DNA of 54,857 bases from Bacteroidales bacterium. Its GTDB lineage: Bacteria > Bacteroidota > Bacteroidia > Bacteroidales > UBA932. This document shows positions 37,609 to 46,380 of this stretch, one piece after another. Numbering within the stretch: the stretch's first letter is position 1; the number at the start of each line of letters is the position of its first letter. Both the position numbers and the translations under genes were made by a program. Below the pieces are notes generated by a model. The model ran no database searches. It was given only the letters and a program-made list of their open reading frames with translations, and was not told where the DNA came from. The DNA lies in assembly GCA_017502125.1 (NCBI GenBank), contig JAFVVN010000042.1, positions 1 to 54,857 on the forward strand. Direction: 5' to 3'.

Positions 37609-38925
37609 ATGAAAATTGAACAGAACAGAATCGATGATCTCAATCTCGAACTGACCCTCTCAGTAGCAAATGAGGATTATGCAGAAGCAAGGAAGAAGAA
37701 ACTTAATGATTTCAGAAAGAAGGCTGAGATCAAGGGTTTCCGCAAAGGTATGGTGCCGATGTCTCTCGTGGAGAAGATGTATGGTCCGCAGGCTCTCGCA
37801 GATTCGGTGAATGATGTTATTGCAGAAGCACTCAACAACTATATCCGCGAGAACAATCTCAAGGTTCTCGGTGAGCCGCTTCCAAGCGAGGACAACCCTC
37901 AGAACGAGTGGGTGAACGGAAACGATTTCACATTCAAGTTCGACCTTGCCCAGAATCCTGAGATTTCATTAGAGCTCTCTAAGGAGGATGAGATAGTATA
38001 TTACACAATCACTGCAACTGAGGCTGCAAAGAAGGAAATGAAGGAGAACATCCTGAAGCAGTACGGCTCACTCGAAGAGGGCAAGAAGGCAAAGGCTGAC
38101 GACTTCATCATCGTGGACTTTGAGCAGGGTGAGAACAAGGTTGAGGGTACTTATGTGGCTCTCCGTAGCGTTGCAGAGGCTGCCAAGGCTCAGTTCGTAG
38201 GAGTAAAGGCAGGTGATGTGAAGGATATCAATGTTGTCGAGGCTTTCGAGAACGAGACTGACCGCGCTGCCATGCTTAAGGTCAGCAAGGAGGAAGTCGC
38301 ATCACTTGAGCCGGTATGGAAGATGACTGTGAAGAATGTGAAGACATTCGTCAATGCACCTCTCACCCAGGAGACCTTCGACAAGGTTTTCGGAGAGGGT
38401 GTAGTGAAGTCAGAGGAAGAGTTCGATGCAAAGGTTGAGGAAAGACTCCGTGCTGAGTACTCTCAGGAGGCTGATTTCCGTTTCAACAAGGATGCAAGGG
38501 CATACCTCGTTGAGAAGGCTGACGTGACTGTTGCAGAGAAGTTCCTCAAGAGATGGATCTATGTGATCAACGACGGCAAGTTCACTATGGAGGATATCGA
38601 GAAGGATTGGGATCTCTTCATTGTTGACTACAAGTGGCAGATGATCCGCAGCTACCTTATGGAGAAATATGGCGTGAAGATCGAGGAGGCTGACCTTCTT
38701 GCAAGCGCTAAGGGTTTTGCTGCATATCAGTTCGCAATGTACGGAATGAACAATGTTCCTGACGAGCAGCTTGAGTCATTTGCAAAGAACATCCTTGCAC
38801 AGGAGGAGCAGGGACGCAGGATTCTCGACCAGGTAGAGAATGAGAAGACCATCGCTGCCGTGCGTGAGGTCGTGACTCTCAAGAAGAAGAAGATCTCGGT
38901 TGAAAAATTCCGCGAGTTGAAATAA
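37609..38925 (+). CDS. tig: Trigger factor
   Basis: The 438-residue ribosome-associated chaperone has the N-terminal binding loop (KGFRKGMVPMSLVEKMYG, about 43-60, the GFRxGxxP signature). A central segment takes the place of the FKBP-type domain (about 145-250, GKKAKADDFIIVDFEQGENK), and the C-terminal helical chaperone domain is rich in Glu and Lys. The PPIase region is divergent, as is usual in Bacteroidota, so isomerase activity may be lost. It precedes clpP and clpX, the classical tig-clpP-clpX order, but it has its own terminator. Confidence 0.95.
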   Translation: MKIEQNRIDDLNLELTLSVANEDYAEARKKKLNDFRKKAEIKGFRKGMVPMSLVEKMYGPQALADSVNDVIAEALNNYIRENNLKVLGEPLPSEDNPQNEWVNGNDFTFKFDLAQNPEISLELSKEDEIVYYTITATEAAKKEMKENILKQYGSLEEGKKAKADDFIIVDFEQGENKVEGTYVALRSVAEAAKAQFVGVKAGDVKDINVVEAFENETDRAAMLKVSKEEVASLEPVWKMTVKNVKTFVNAPLTQETFDKVFGEGVVKSEEEFDAKVEERLRAEYSQEADFRFNKDARAYLVEKADVTVAEKFLKRWIYVINDGKFTMEDIEKDWDLFIVDYKWQMIRSYLMEKYGVKIEEADLLASAKGFAAYQFAMYGMNNVPDEQLESFAKNILAQEEQGRRILDQVENEKTIAAVREVVTLKKKKISVEKFRELK

Positions 38926-38938
38926 TTTGACTAAGAGG

Positions 38939-38964
38939 CCGGCTCGCAAAGCCGGTCTTTTTAA
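38939..38964 (+). terminator. Rho-independent terminator of tig
   Basis: A six-base stem (ccggct / agccgg) with loop cgcaa is followed by tcttttt. Confidence 0.75.
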
Positions 38965-38970
38965 TTTGTC

Positions 38971-38998
38971 ATCTCGAGTGAGCGAAGCGAATCGAGAT
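38971..38998 (+). repeat. Small palindromic REP-like hairpin before clpP
   Basis: Arms atctcga (38971-38977) and tcgagat (38992-38998) flank gtgagcgaagcgaa. Similar short palindromes recur in many bacterial genomes as REP-type units. It lies in the clpP leader, 18 bp before the start codon. Confidence 0.5.
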
Positions 38999-39015
38999 AT
39001 CTATATAGCGCAGAT

Positions 39016-39681
39016 ATGAAAGAATTCAATAAATACGCCCGTCTCGAGCATGGAATCAGCTCGATGACGATGCACAGGTATGAATCCGTGCTTGACGGAT
39101 ACATCAATCCCACTATCCTTGAGGAGAGAAAGCTGAATGTGGCTTCCATGGATGTGTTCAGCCGTCTGATGATGGACAGGATCATATTCCTGGGTGTCCC
39201 TATTGATGATGATGTGGCCAACATCGTGACAGCCCAGCTCCTTTTCCTCGCTTCCAACGACAATCAGAGCGATATTTCCCTCTATATCAACACTCCCGGA
39301 GGTCAGGTGTCGTCCGGTCTGAGCATATATGACACCATGCAGATAGTTCAGCCAGATGTCGCGACCATCTGCACAGGTATGGCTGCATCTATGGGTTCGG
39401 TTCTTCTTTGTGCCGGTGCACCTGGCAAGAGAACTGCCCTCCAGCATTCACGTGTGATGATTCATCAGCCGCTTGGCGGAGCTCGTGGACAGGCATCTGA
39501 CATAATGATCGCTGCACAGGAGATAGAAAAGACCAAGAGGGAACTCTATACCATCATCTCCGAGCATTCGGGACAACCTCTGGAGAAGATCTATGCTGAT
39601 GGCGACCGTGATTTCTGGATGACATCCCAGGAGGCCAAGGAGTATGGCATGATTGACGAGATCCTCACTAAGAAGAGATAG
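39016..39681 (+). CDS. clpP: ATP-dependent Clp protease proteolytic subunit
   Basis: The 221-residue serine protease has the catalytic serine in GMAASMGS (Ser 125), histidine in MIHQPLGG (His 150) and aspartate in [10 protein letters not shown] (Asp 199). The strand and turn [11 protein letters not shown] is intact. The N-terminal propeptide is similar in length to that of other Bacteroidota. It forms the degradative chamber used by ClpX, whose gene starts two bases after the clpP stop. Confidence 0.97.
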   Translation: MKEFNKYARLEHGISSMTMHRYESVLDGYINPTILEERKLNVASMDVFSRLMMDRIIFLGVPIDDDVANIVTAQLLFLASNDNQSDISLYINTPGGQVSSGLSIYDTMQIVQPDVATICTGMAASMGSVLLCAGAPGKRTALQHSRVMIHQPLGGARGQASDIMIAAQEIEKTKRELYTIISEHSGQPLEKIYADGDRDFWMTSQEAKEYGMIDEILTKKR

Positions 39682-39682
39682 T

Positions 39683-40897
39683 ATGTCAAAGAAGAACAAC
39701 ACCGGCAGATATTGCATGTTTTGTGGCAGAAGCGAGCGTGAAACCTCTCTTCTGCTTCAAGGTCTTGATGCATGTATATGTGCAGACTGTGTCAGACTTG
39801 CCGAGGACTATATCAAGGATATCGAGAGAGAGACTGCTTCTGTAGCCAGGCCAGGGAAGATAGAGAGTGCCCATAAGCCCAAGGATATCCATGCGTACCT
39901 GGATCAGTATGTGATCGGTCAGGACAGAGCCAAGAAGCTCCTGTCTGTGGCTGTGTATAACCATTACAAGAGGTTGAACAACAATCTCGAAGATGGAGGC
40001 GATCTGGAACTTGAGAAGTCAAATGTGCTGATGGTGGGTCCGACAGGAACAGGTAAGACCTTGCTGGCCAAGACTATAGCCAAGCTTCTGAATGTGCCGT
40101 TCACGATTGTTGATGCAACGGTGCTGACTGAGGCCGGCTATGTGGGTGAGGATGTGGAGAGCATTCTGACCCGTCTCCTCCAGGAAGCTGACTTTGATGT
40201 CGCAAAGGCGGAGAGGGGAATCGTGTTCATCGATGAGATAGACAAGATTGCCCGGAAGAGCGACAATCCGTCCATCACCCGTGACGTGTCTGGAGAAGGT
40301 GTACAGCAGGCTATGCTCAAGCTTCTCGAAGGCAGCGTGGTGAATGTTCCGCCTAAGGGTGGACGCAAGCATCCTGAACAGGAATTCCTTCATGTCAACA
40401 CCCAGAACATTCTTTTCATCTGTGGCGGTGCATTTGAAGGAATAGAACGTAGAATCGCTCAGAGACTGAATACTCAGGTCATAGGTTTCGGAGCTGAGAA
40501 CAAGCAGAGGATAGATAAGGATAATCTTCTTCAATATGTTGAGGCTCAGGATCTTCGCGCATATGGTCTCATTCCTGAGATCATAGGACGTCTCCCGGTA
40601 ATAACCTATCTGGATCATCTGGACCGTGAGTCACTGAAGAGGATTCTCACTGAGCCTAAGAACGCTTTGATGAGGCAGTATGAAAAGATGTTCGAACTGG
40701 ACGGCATCAAGCTGGTTGTCGACCCCGAGGTACTTGATCTTATAGTGGACACTTCGATTGAGAACAAGTTGGGTGCACGTGGACTCCGTTCCATCTGTGA
40801 GGCAATAATGACTGATGCAATGTACGAAGCTCCGTCCTCCTCCAAGAAGACTTTCAAGCTCACTCTTAAATACGCTCAGGAGCGACTTGCCAAGTAA
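39683..40897 (+). CDS. clpX: ATP-dependent Clp protease ATP-binding subunit ClpX
   Basis: The 404-residue AAA+ unfoldase starts at 39683 ([20 protein letters not shown]). It has the N-terminal zinc-binding cysteines (Cys 11, 14, 33, 36), Walker [13 protein letters not shown] near 123, pore loop GYVGED, Walker [13 protein letters not shown] and sensor residues in the C-terminal part ([13 protein letters not shown]). The protein recognises tagged substrates and feeds them to ClpP. It directly follows clpP, so both are cotranscribed. Confidence 0.97.
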   Translation: MSKKNNTGRYCMFCGRSERETSLLLQGLDACICADCVRLAEDYIKDIERETASVARPGKIESAHKPKDIHAYLDQYVIGQDRAKKLLSVAVYNHYKRLNNNLEDGGDLELEKSNVLMVGPTGTGKTLLAKTIAKLLNVPFTIVDATVLTEAGYVGEDVESILTRLLQEADFDVAKAERGIVFIDEIDKIARKSDNPSITRDVSGEGVQQAMLKLLEGSVVNVPPKGGRKHPEQEFLHVNTQNILFICGGAFEGIERRIAQRLNTQVIGFGAENKQRIDKDNLLQYVEAQDLRAYGLIPEIIGRLPVITYLDHLDRESLKRILTEPKNALMRQYEKMFELDGIKLVVDPEVLDLIVDTSIENKLGARGLRSICEAIMTDAMYEAPSSSKKTFKLTLKYAQERLAK

Positions 40898-40971
40898 TAC
40901 TGGCTGCAGGGTCCCTTTGGCATTCTGTGCGCGGCGACTGAACTTTTATGTAAATATAAATCATACCATAT

Positions 40972-42318
40972 ATGAAACAATACATTGAAGCTAATAAGGA
41001 AAGGTTCTTTGAGGAACTGTTTTCCATTCTGAGAATCCCGTCTGTAAGTTCGCTTGAGCAGCATAAGCCTGACATGCTGCGCTGTGCCGAGAGACTGGTC
41101 GAGCTGCTGATGGAGGCCGGGGCTGATGAGGCGGCGGTTTATCCGACAACAGGTCATCCTGTCGTTTTCGGTCAGAAACTTGTCGATCCGTCTCTTCCGA
41201 CTGTCCTTGTCTATGGTCATTATGACGTGCAGCCTGTGGACCCTATCGAACTCTGGCATTCGGATCCGTTCGAGCCGGAGATCCGCGACGGAGCCATCTA
41301 TGCACGAGGTGCAAACGATGACAAGGGGCAGCTTTTCATGCACATCAAGGCATTCGAGTTCATGGTCCGTCAGGGCACTCTCAAACATAACGTGAAGTTC
41401 ATCCTCGAAGGCGAGGAGGAGATAGGAAGCCCGTCTCTCGCTGCCTGGGCCAAGGAGAACAAGGAGCGTCTCGCTGCCGACATCATCCTGGTGTCTGACA
41501 CCACAATGATCTCAGAATCAGTTCCTTCTATAAACTGCGGAATGCGTGGCCTCTCGTATGTGGAGGTCAAGGTGACCGGCCCGAACAAGGACCTTCATTC
41601 CGGCCATTACGGTGGAGCTGTGGCGAACCCTATCAATGTCCTCTGCGACATGATTTCGTCTCTGATCGACAAGGACGGGCACATCACTGTCAAGGGATTC
41701 TACGATGATGTCGTGGTCCTCTCAGATGAGGACAGGGCAAAGCTGTCCCGCGCTCCGTTCGACCTCAAGGAGTATAAGGAGTTCCTTGATATAGATGAGG
41801 TCAAGGGAGAGGCCGGATACAGCACTCTCGAGCGCACTGGAATCCGTCCATGTCTTGATGTGAACGGTATCTGGGGCGGTTACACCGGTGAGGGCGCCAA
41901 GACTGTCCTCCCGTCGGTTGCCCATGCCAAGATCTCTATGCGTCTGGTTCCGAACCAGGACAGCGAGACCATCACAAGGCTCTTCACAGAGCATTTCAAG
42001 GCTATTGCGCCTGACTATGTGAAGGTGGAGGTGATTCCTCATCACGGTGGCGACGGCTTCCTGATTCCGATTTCTTCTCCTGCATACAAGGCTGCAGAGA
42101 AGGCCATGACCGAGGTCTATGGAGTCGAGCCTGTCCCTTCACGCGGTGGCGGATCCATTCCTATCCTTGCAGACCTCCAGCGCATCCTCGGCATCGACCC
42201 TCTGCTGATGGGCTTCGGTCTGGAGCGCGATACCATTCACTCACCGAACGAGAGCTACCTCCTGAAGCAGCTTTTCGCCGGAATGGAATCCATCGCTTTG
42301 TTTTATAAATATTATTAA
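40972..42318 (+). CDS. M20-family dipeptidase
   Basis: The 448-residue zinc peptidase has all ligand motifs of the M20 group: the histidine in VYGHYDVQP near residue 81, the bridging aspartate in GANDDKGQ near 113, the general-base glutamates in EGEEEIGS near 145, an aspartate in LVSDTTMISE, and the last histidine in RDTIHSPNESY near 425. The dimerisation domain lies between about 195 and 310 (HSGHYGGAVANPINVL). This is the beta-Ala-His dipeptidase/CNDP-like branch. It is cytoplasmic, with no signal. An IR-bounded element follows directly. Confidence 0.93.
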   Translation: MKQYIEANKERFFEELFSILRIPSVSSLEQHKPDMLRCAERLVELLMEAGADEAAVYPTTGHPVVFGQKLVDPSLPTVLVYGHYDVQPVDPIELWHSDPFEPEIRDGAIYARGANDDKGQLFMHIKAFEFMVRQGTLKHNVKFILEGEEEIGSPSLAAWAKENKERLAADIILVSDTTMISESVPSINCGMRGLSYVEVKVTGPNKDLHSGHYGGAVANPINVLCDMISSLIDKDGHITVKGFYDDVVVLSDEDRAKLSRAPFDLKEYKEFLDIDEVKGEAGYSTLERTGIRPCLDVNGIWGGYTGEGAKTVLPSVAHAKISMRLVPNQDSETITRLFTEHFKAIAPDYVKVEVIPHHGGDGFLIPISSPAYKAAEKAMTEVYGVEPVPSRGGGSIPILADLQRILGIDPLLMGFGLERDTIHSPNESYLLKQLFAGMESIALFYKYY

Positions 42319-42322
42319 TATT

Positions 42323-42500
42323 ATGCCAGTATATACCTTCTGAAAACTAAATCCCTCCCACTCCTTCGGAGCGGGTTCCGGCCGGCGGGCTAAAGCCCTG
42401 CTGTTCAGGCACGAATGTCCACAGGACATTCTCTGAAGGCCATCACGACCGTTCACAAGGCCACGGGCGGCCATGGTTTTCAGAAGGTATATACTGGCAT
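42323..42500. repeat. Intergenic element with perfect 25-bp terminal inverted repeats (MITE/REP-like), copy 2
   Basis: The terminal arms at 42323-42347 and 42476-42500 are perfect complements over 25 bp. Inside are a GC-rich hairpin (ctccttcggag, 42361-42371), a second GC-rich part near 42379-42403, and the palindrome gtccacaggac at 42417-42427. The internal order (ccctcccact, then gtccacaggac) is shared with the element at 6626-6777 on its other strand. The element ends just before pyrF. No coding capacity is seen. It could be a nonautonomous element or a folded RNA region of the transcript. Confidence 0.7.
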
Positions 42501-42520
42501 CAGAGATGAATCATATCAAT

Positions 42521-43363
42521 ATGAACAGAAAAGACCTATACAATCAGATACAGGCCAAGAAGAGCATGCTCTGCGTGGGCCTGGACGTGGATTTCGACAA
42601 GATGCCGGAGCATGTGAAGGCTCTGGCGGCAAGCGGTGAACTCGCCATAAAGGGAGAACTCTTCAAGGGAAAGGCACGCTCCATCGTGGAGTTCAATAAG
42701 GCGATAGTCGATGCCACTGCTCCTCACTGTGTGGCATACAAGCCGAATCTGGCTTTCTATGAGTGTTACGGAATCGCCGGAATGCGCGCCCTCGATGCTA
42801 CAGTGGATTACATCAGGAGCAAGTATCCTGAGATCTTCCTTATCGCTGACGCAAAGAGGGGAGACATCGGCAATACAGCCAAGATGTATGCAAAGGCATT
42901 TTTTGAGGAGATGGATTTCGATGCAGTGACCATCGCTCCATACATGGGTGCCGACAGCGTTACTCCTTTCCTTGAATATAAGGACAAGTGGGCCATTGTT
43001 CTTGCCCTCACATCAAATGCATCAGCATACCAGTTCCAGACAGCTCAGAAAGATGGAAAGCCTCTATATCAGGCTGTTATGGAAGAGATGATGGAAATCT
43101 CCACTCCGGACAACATGATGTTCGTTGTGGGTGCCACCAAGGCGGACAAGCTTGAGGAGCTCCGCAGCTTCTGCCCTGACAATTTCTTCCTTGTGCCGGG
43201 TGTCGGCGCTCAGGGAGGCTCAGCAGAAGAAGTGATAGCCCACGGAGCCAATGACCATGGCGGCCTTCTGATCAACTCATCCCGCGGCATCCTCTTCGCA
43301 GACCACACCGAAAACTACGCAACCGTCGCCGCCGAAGTAGCCGCACGCACCGCAAATCTCTAA
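42521..43363 (+). CDS. pyrF: Orotidine 5'-phosphate decarboxylase
   Basis: The 280-residue enzyme begins at the ATG at 42521 (MNRKDLYNQIQAKKSMLCVG); ATGs upstream at 42473 and 42506 are in frame, but the first is inside the inverted repeat. The catalytic cluster DAKRGDIGNTA is near residue 107-117, and the phosphate-binding LVPGVGAQGGS and INSSRGI segments are near the end. The length places it in the long (type 2) group common in Bacteroidota. It makes UMP in pyrimidine synthesis. A terminator follows. Confidence 0.95.
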   Translation: MNRKDLYNQIQAKKSMLCVGLDVDFDKMPEHVKALAASGELAIKGELFKGKARSIVEFNKAIVDATAPHCVAYKPNLAFYECYGIAGMRALDATVDYIRSKYPEIFLIADAKRGDIGNTAKMYAKAFFEEMDFDAVTIAPYMGADSVTPFLEYKDKWAIVLALTSNASAYQFQTAQKDGKPLYQAVMEEMMEISTPDNMMFVVGATKADKLEELRSFCPDNFFLVPGVGAQGGSAEEVIAHGANDHGGLLINSSRGILFADHTENYATVAAEVAARTANL

Positions 43364-43392
43364 AAGTGTTTTTAATTTTTTACGGATATTCA

Positions 43393-43429
43393 AAGGTAGC
43401 AGGCCTTGTGCCAGCTGCCTTTATTTTTT
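43393..43429 (+). terminator. Terminator of pyrF
   Basis: The stem aaggtagc / gctgcctt (43393-43400 and 43414-43421, one G-T pair) is followed by a T-rich run. It overlaps the last bases of the convergent antitoxin gene. Confidence 0.6.
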
Positions 43430-43798
43430 ATGCCTGCCGTACTTGTGACTTTCTCTTTCGCTGAGCCATTTTCTCTTTTCAGGTGGCATTTGTGCATATC
43501 CCGTTGTGGCTTTGTTGCGATATTTCTTAACTGAAAGAATATCCTCTCCGAGAACTGCCTCGATTTTAGCAATGGTCGCAATCGTGAAATTATGTTGTCC
43601 ACTCAGCCATCTTGAAATCTCTGCATCCTTTTTCCCGATGGCTTTGGCTAATTCTGTCTGACTCCATCCCTTTCTTTCAAGAATTTCAAGAATGCGAGCA
43701 GTAATGGCAAATGAAAGAGAGCCAGTACGCCTGCTGTCTTCCGGAACCTTTGAATATAATTCATCAAATAGAGGGTCTGAGTAATATACTGTAGCCAT
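43421..43798 (-). CDS. XRE-family HTH protein, antitoxin candidate
   Basis: The 125-residue protein starts at 43798 (MATVYYSDPLFDELYSKVPE), one base after the stop of the upstream gene. A Cro/C1-type helix-turn-helix spans about residues 35-95: LERKGWSQTELAKAIGKKDA, EISRWLSGQHNFTIATIAKI. The basic tail ends with HKYGRHKK. HigA-type antitoxins have this HTH and follow their toxin gene. A palindrome over the shared promoter fits autorepression. Base composition is richer in A and T than in the neighbouring genes, which suggests acquisition by transfer. Confidence 0.8.
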   Translation of the reverse strand: MATVYYSDPLFDELYSKVPEDSRRTGSLSFAITARILEILERKGWSQTELAKAIGKKDAEISRWLSGQHNFTIATIAKIEAVLGEDILSVKKYRNKATTGYAQMPPEKRKWLSERESHKYGRHKK

Positions 43799-43799
43799 A

Positions 43800-44294
43800 T
43801 CAGTCAATGTTTATTATAAGATTATAAATTTCCTTTTCAATTTCTTTTCCTTCCATCTCTATCCTGGTCAGAACTGCATCTATCTTTTGTAAAATCTTAA
43901 CATGCATGTGTAATTTCTCATCCTCTTCATAGGTCTGAGTGTTTTTTAGACCTCCTCCTCCGACTACAAGAAGTTTGTCAGAGATACGGATACAGTATAT
44001 CCTCAATGTGCCATGCTTTTTCTTGTCTCTATAAGCTGTCAATACAGGAATGGCACATACCCTGTCGTTCATATTCCCCTCCGGACGAAAAAATGATTCC
44101 TTGACCCCTTCTGATACTATACCCGCAAATGATTTAATAATCTCGTCAAGGTCATTTCGTGTGTATGTGTCTTTTGAATCCTTATACCCTATTAGAAACT
44201 CTTGAAGTTCTGAATATTTCTTATCTTCAAGTCTGATTGAAAATATCTCCGCCACGTCAGTCAGTCTGAAAGGCACAAATTCCACCCGTCTCAT
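43800..44294 (-). CDS. Putative toxin of a type II-like toxin-antitoxin pair (HigB-like context)
   Basis: A 164-residue protein starting at 44294 (MRRVEFVPFRLTDVAEIFSI). The ATG is chosen because the longer reading from 44390 starts upstream of the promoter. The middle has strands and a basic patch like those of small RelE/HigB/Gp49-like toxins: VLTAYRDKKKHGTLRIYCIR, DKLLVVGGGGLKNTQTYEED. At 164 residues it is longer than the usual 90-120. I do not recognise a defined family, so the toxin label rests on the partner HTH gene, the tight linkage and the autoregulation-like promoter. Confidence 0.6.
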   Translation of the reverse strand: MRRVEFVPFRLTDVAEIFSIRLEDKKYSELQEFLIGYKDSKDTYTRNDLDEIIKSFAGIVSEGVKESFFRPEGNMNDRVCAIPVLTAYRDKKKHGTLRIYCIRISDKLLVVGGGGLKNTQTYEEDEKLHMHVKILQKIDAVLTRIEMEGKEIEKEIYNLIINID

Positions 44295-44300
44295 ATCTCT

Positions 44301-44346
44301 ATATATTTGTTGATACAAATATATGTACAATTCATTATAAAACAAG
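44301..44346 (-). promoter_or_regulatory. Promoter and palindromic operator of the toxin-antitoxin-like pair
   Basis: On the minus strand TTG (44343-44345) and TATATTTG (44316-44323) are exactly 19 bp apart. The -7 element is one arm of a perfect 9-bp inverted repeat with a 6-bp spacer (44301-44309 and 44316-44324, atatatttg / caaatatat). The other arm covers the expected start point. A repressor bound there would block transcription. Confidence 0.65.
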
Positions 44347-44397
44347 AGTTTTGCTGAAAAATATTTTAACTTATATGTTAAATGAGGCATCTGAGAT

Positions 44398-45036
44398 TTA
44401 CTCCAGCGCCTGAAGAAAGAACTCCTTGCACATTCTGCGGCTTATGTCGTGGGATGTGCAGGTCGTTTTATGGTCGAGGCGGTCGACCTGGGTGAGGTCG
44501 CAGACATAGAGCCTGTCTATCAGGGAGAGGTACATCTTGGAGTATTTCACGTCCAGATGACGCTGGAGGTCGCTGGCGTACTCCATAGTGAGGATGACCT
44601 CGTCGTGGCTGAGGTCGTCCTTGCAGAAGATGTACAGACCGAATTCCTTGAAGTCACCGTAGAAGCCGGAGCCGACCTTCTCGATCTTGCTGGCTATGAT
44701 ACGGCGGAGGGGGAGGGCGAGTGCCCAGTATTCATATTCGAGATGACCTATGTACTTTCCGTCCTGAAGTCCGTAGCCGTATCCGCTTCGGAGAATCTCT
44801 CCCATCTCCTCACGGTCACTTTCCTGCACTTCCAGTCCGGTCATTTCCTTGAGCATTTCCCGGGCCACATCCTTGCGAGGCTCCATCGCGCGCGTCACCT
44901 CGATCCCGAGCGACCTGTCCTCCATCTGGAGATCTGGCCTGTCCTCGTTTATCAGGGCGGCATACTCCTGACCCAGAAGAGTCATAAGGCTGATCCGGGC
45001 GTAACGCTCAAAGAAGCATGTGTCAAATTTTCGCAT
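44398..45036 (-). CDS. Hypothetical protein with PD-(D/E)xK nuclease-like motif
   Basis: A 212-residue soluble protein of no family I can name. It opens with an aromatic helix (MRKFDTCFFERYARISLMTL). Then comes RPDLQ (Asp 35) and eleven residues later SLGIEVTRA (Glu 46), the spacing of a PD-(D/E)xK fold, although the usual lysine is replaced by threonine. A later strand, FKEFGLYIFCKDDLSHDEVI, and a helix-rich end follow. The start overlaps the serine dehydratase gene by 14 bases, so they may be cotranscribed, with no evident functional link. A nuclease role is only a guess. Confidence 0.7.
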   Translation of the reverse strand: MRKFDTCFFERYARISLMTLLGQEYAALINEDRPDLQMEDRSLGIEVTRAMEPRKDVAREMLKEMTGLEVQESDREEMGEILRSGYGYGLQDGKYIGHLEYEYWALALPLRRIIASKIEKVGSGFYGDFKEFGLYIFCKDDLSHDEVILTMEYASDLQRHLDVKYSKMYLSLIDRLYVCDLTQVDRLDHKTTCTSHDISRRMCKEFFLQALE

Positions 45037-46294
45037 TTCTTTCGATTATCTTCGCCAGTCCTCCCGTACTTGTCTCCTTATAGAGCGACGGAAGATCCTT
45101 TCCTGTCTCCTTCATGACCTGTACCACATGATCGAATGACACGCGGTGGAGTCCGTCAGTGAATAGGGCATATATTCCGGCATCCATCGCACGGGCTGCT
45201 GCATAGGCGTTTCTCTCGATGCATGGAATCTGTACGAGTCCGCACACAGGGTCGCATGTCAGTCCCAGATGATGCTCAAGACCCATTTCGGCCGCATATT
45301 CGATCTGTGACGGACTTCCGCCCATGAGCTGGGCCACAGCAGCTGCAGCCATGGCGCAGGCCACTCCGACCTCACCCTGACAGCCTACCTCAGCTCCGGA
45401 CACAGATGCATTCTCCTTGACGATGCAGCCGATCAGACCCGCAGTGGCGAGTGCCCTGAGGATTCGTGTCTGGCTGAATCCGTATCTTGTCTTCATGTGG
45501 TAGAGCACGCTCGGGAGAACTCCGCAGGATCCGCAGGTCGGTGCCGTAACTATGGTTCCACCGCTGGCATTCTCCTCGCTGACTGCAAGTGCATAGGCGA
45601 ACACAAGCCCGCGGGTCTTGAATGTGTCTCCTTGACCGAATGCCCTCACATGATAGCTCAGTGCCTTTCTTCGCAGATTGAGAGGACCAGGAAGAGCTCC
45701 CTCCTGCTCGATGCCTCTTTCCACTGCCTCCTGCATAACCTTCCACACGAGTTCCATATGCTCCCAGAAGCCTGGCTTCTTCCCTTCCACCTGGTCTACA
45801 TATTCCCAGTAGCCCTTTCCGGTGGAGTTGCACCAGTCCATGACCTCGGTCAGGGTGGTCATCTCATATGGAGCATCCGTGTCCTCGCTCTCAAGGGGGT
45901 GCTCCATGCATATGATGTCACCTCCGCCGATGCTGTAATATGTCCACCTGTCGAACTCGTCCCCGTCGAAATTGACGGCGGCGATCTTCATTCCGTTAGG
46001 GTGCAGCTGCAGATTTTCCTCAGGCTTCCATTCGATCTCCACATCGCCCGGTCTTCTGATCTTGCACTCCAGCGTCTCCCTGTCGGTCGGATGCCAGGTG
46101 GAGTAGGCTTCCTGAATGGCTATGTCAGTGAGGTGACCCTTGCCTGTGGCAGCAAGCGAGCCATAGAGGGTCACATGGAGGTGGTCCTCCTCAGGGTGAT
46201 GCTCCAGATAGTGTCTCACTGCCTTGAAAGGTCCCATCGTGTGGCTGCTTGATGGACCTTTTCCGATCTTGTATATATCTCTTACCGATTTCAT
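45023..46294 (-). CDS. sdaA: L-serine ammonia-lyase, single-chain iron-sulfur type
   Basis: The 423-residue enzyme joins the beta domain (about 1-150, KGPSSSHTMGPFKAVRHYLE) and the alpha domain (about 165-420). Cysteines for the [4Fe-4S] cluster are seen in TAPTCGSCGVLPS, LTCDPVCGLVQIPCIERN and the segments between. It converts serine to pyruvate and ammonia in the cytoplasm. The length is a little under the 450 residues of the E. coli type, with all motifs kept. The -7 element TATATTTG at 46314-46321 lies 20 bp before the start. Confidence 0.95.
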   Translation of the reverse strand: MKSVRDIYKIGKGPSSSHTMGPFKAVRHYLEHHPEEDHLHVTLYGSLAATGKGHLTDIAIQEAYSTWHPTDRETLECKIRRPGDVEIEWKPEENLQLHPNGMKIAAVNFDGDEFDRWTYYSIGGGDIICMEHPLESEDTDAPYEMTTLTEVMDWCNSTGKGYWEYVDQVEGKKPGFWEHMELVWKVMQEAVERGIEQEGALPGPLNLRRKALSYHVRAFGQGDTFKTRGLVFAYALAVSEENASGGTIVTAPTCGSCGVLPSVLYHMKTRYGFSQTRILRALATAGLIGCIVKENASVSGAEVGCQGEVGVACAMAAAAVAQLMGGSPSQIEYAAEMGLEHHLGLTCDPVCGLVQIPCIERNAYAAARAMDAGIYALFTDGLHRVSFDHVVQVMKETGKDLPSLYKETSTGGLAKIIERNAKI

Positions 46295-46313
46295 GATTCT
46301 CTGTTTAAGGACA

Positions 46314-46321
46314 CAAATATA
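46314..46321 (-). promoter_or_regulatory. -7 promoter element of the serine dehydratase gene
   Basis: TATATTTG on the minus strand is an exact TAnnTTTG, 20 bp before the start codon. The TTG partner at 19 bp is not clear. Confidence 0.5.
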
Positions 46322-46380
46322 AAAGTTTTATATCAAAAGAGGGCATAAATCTTGCCCAGACTGGTCATAAAAGGGATACA

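Noticed and set aside
43364-46380. A larger genomic island around the toxin-antitoxin pair
   Set aside because: Only the pair is AT-rich; pyrF, sdaA and the gene at 44398 have the base use of the rest, and no integrase, repeats or tRNA end were found.
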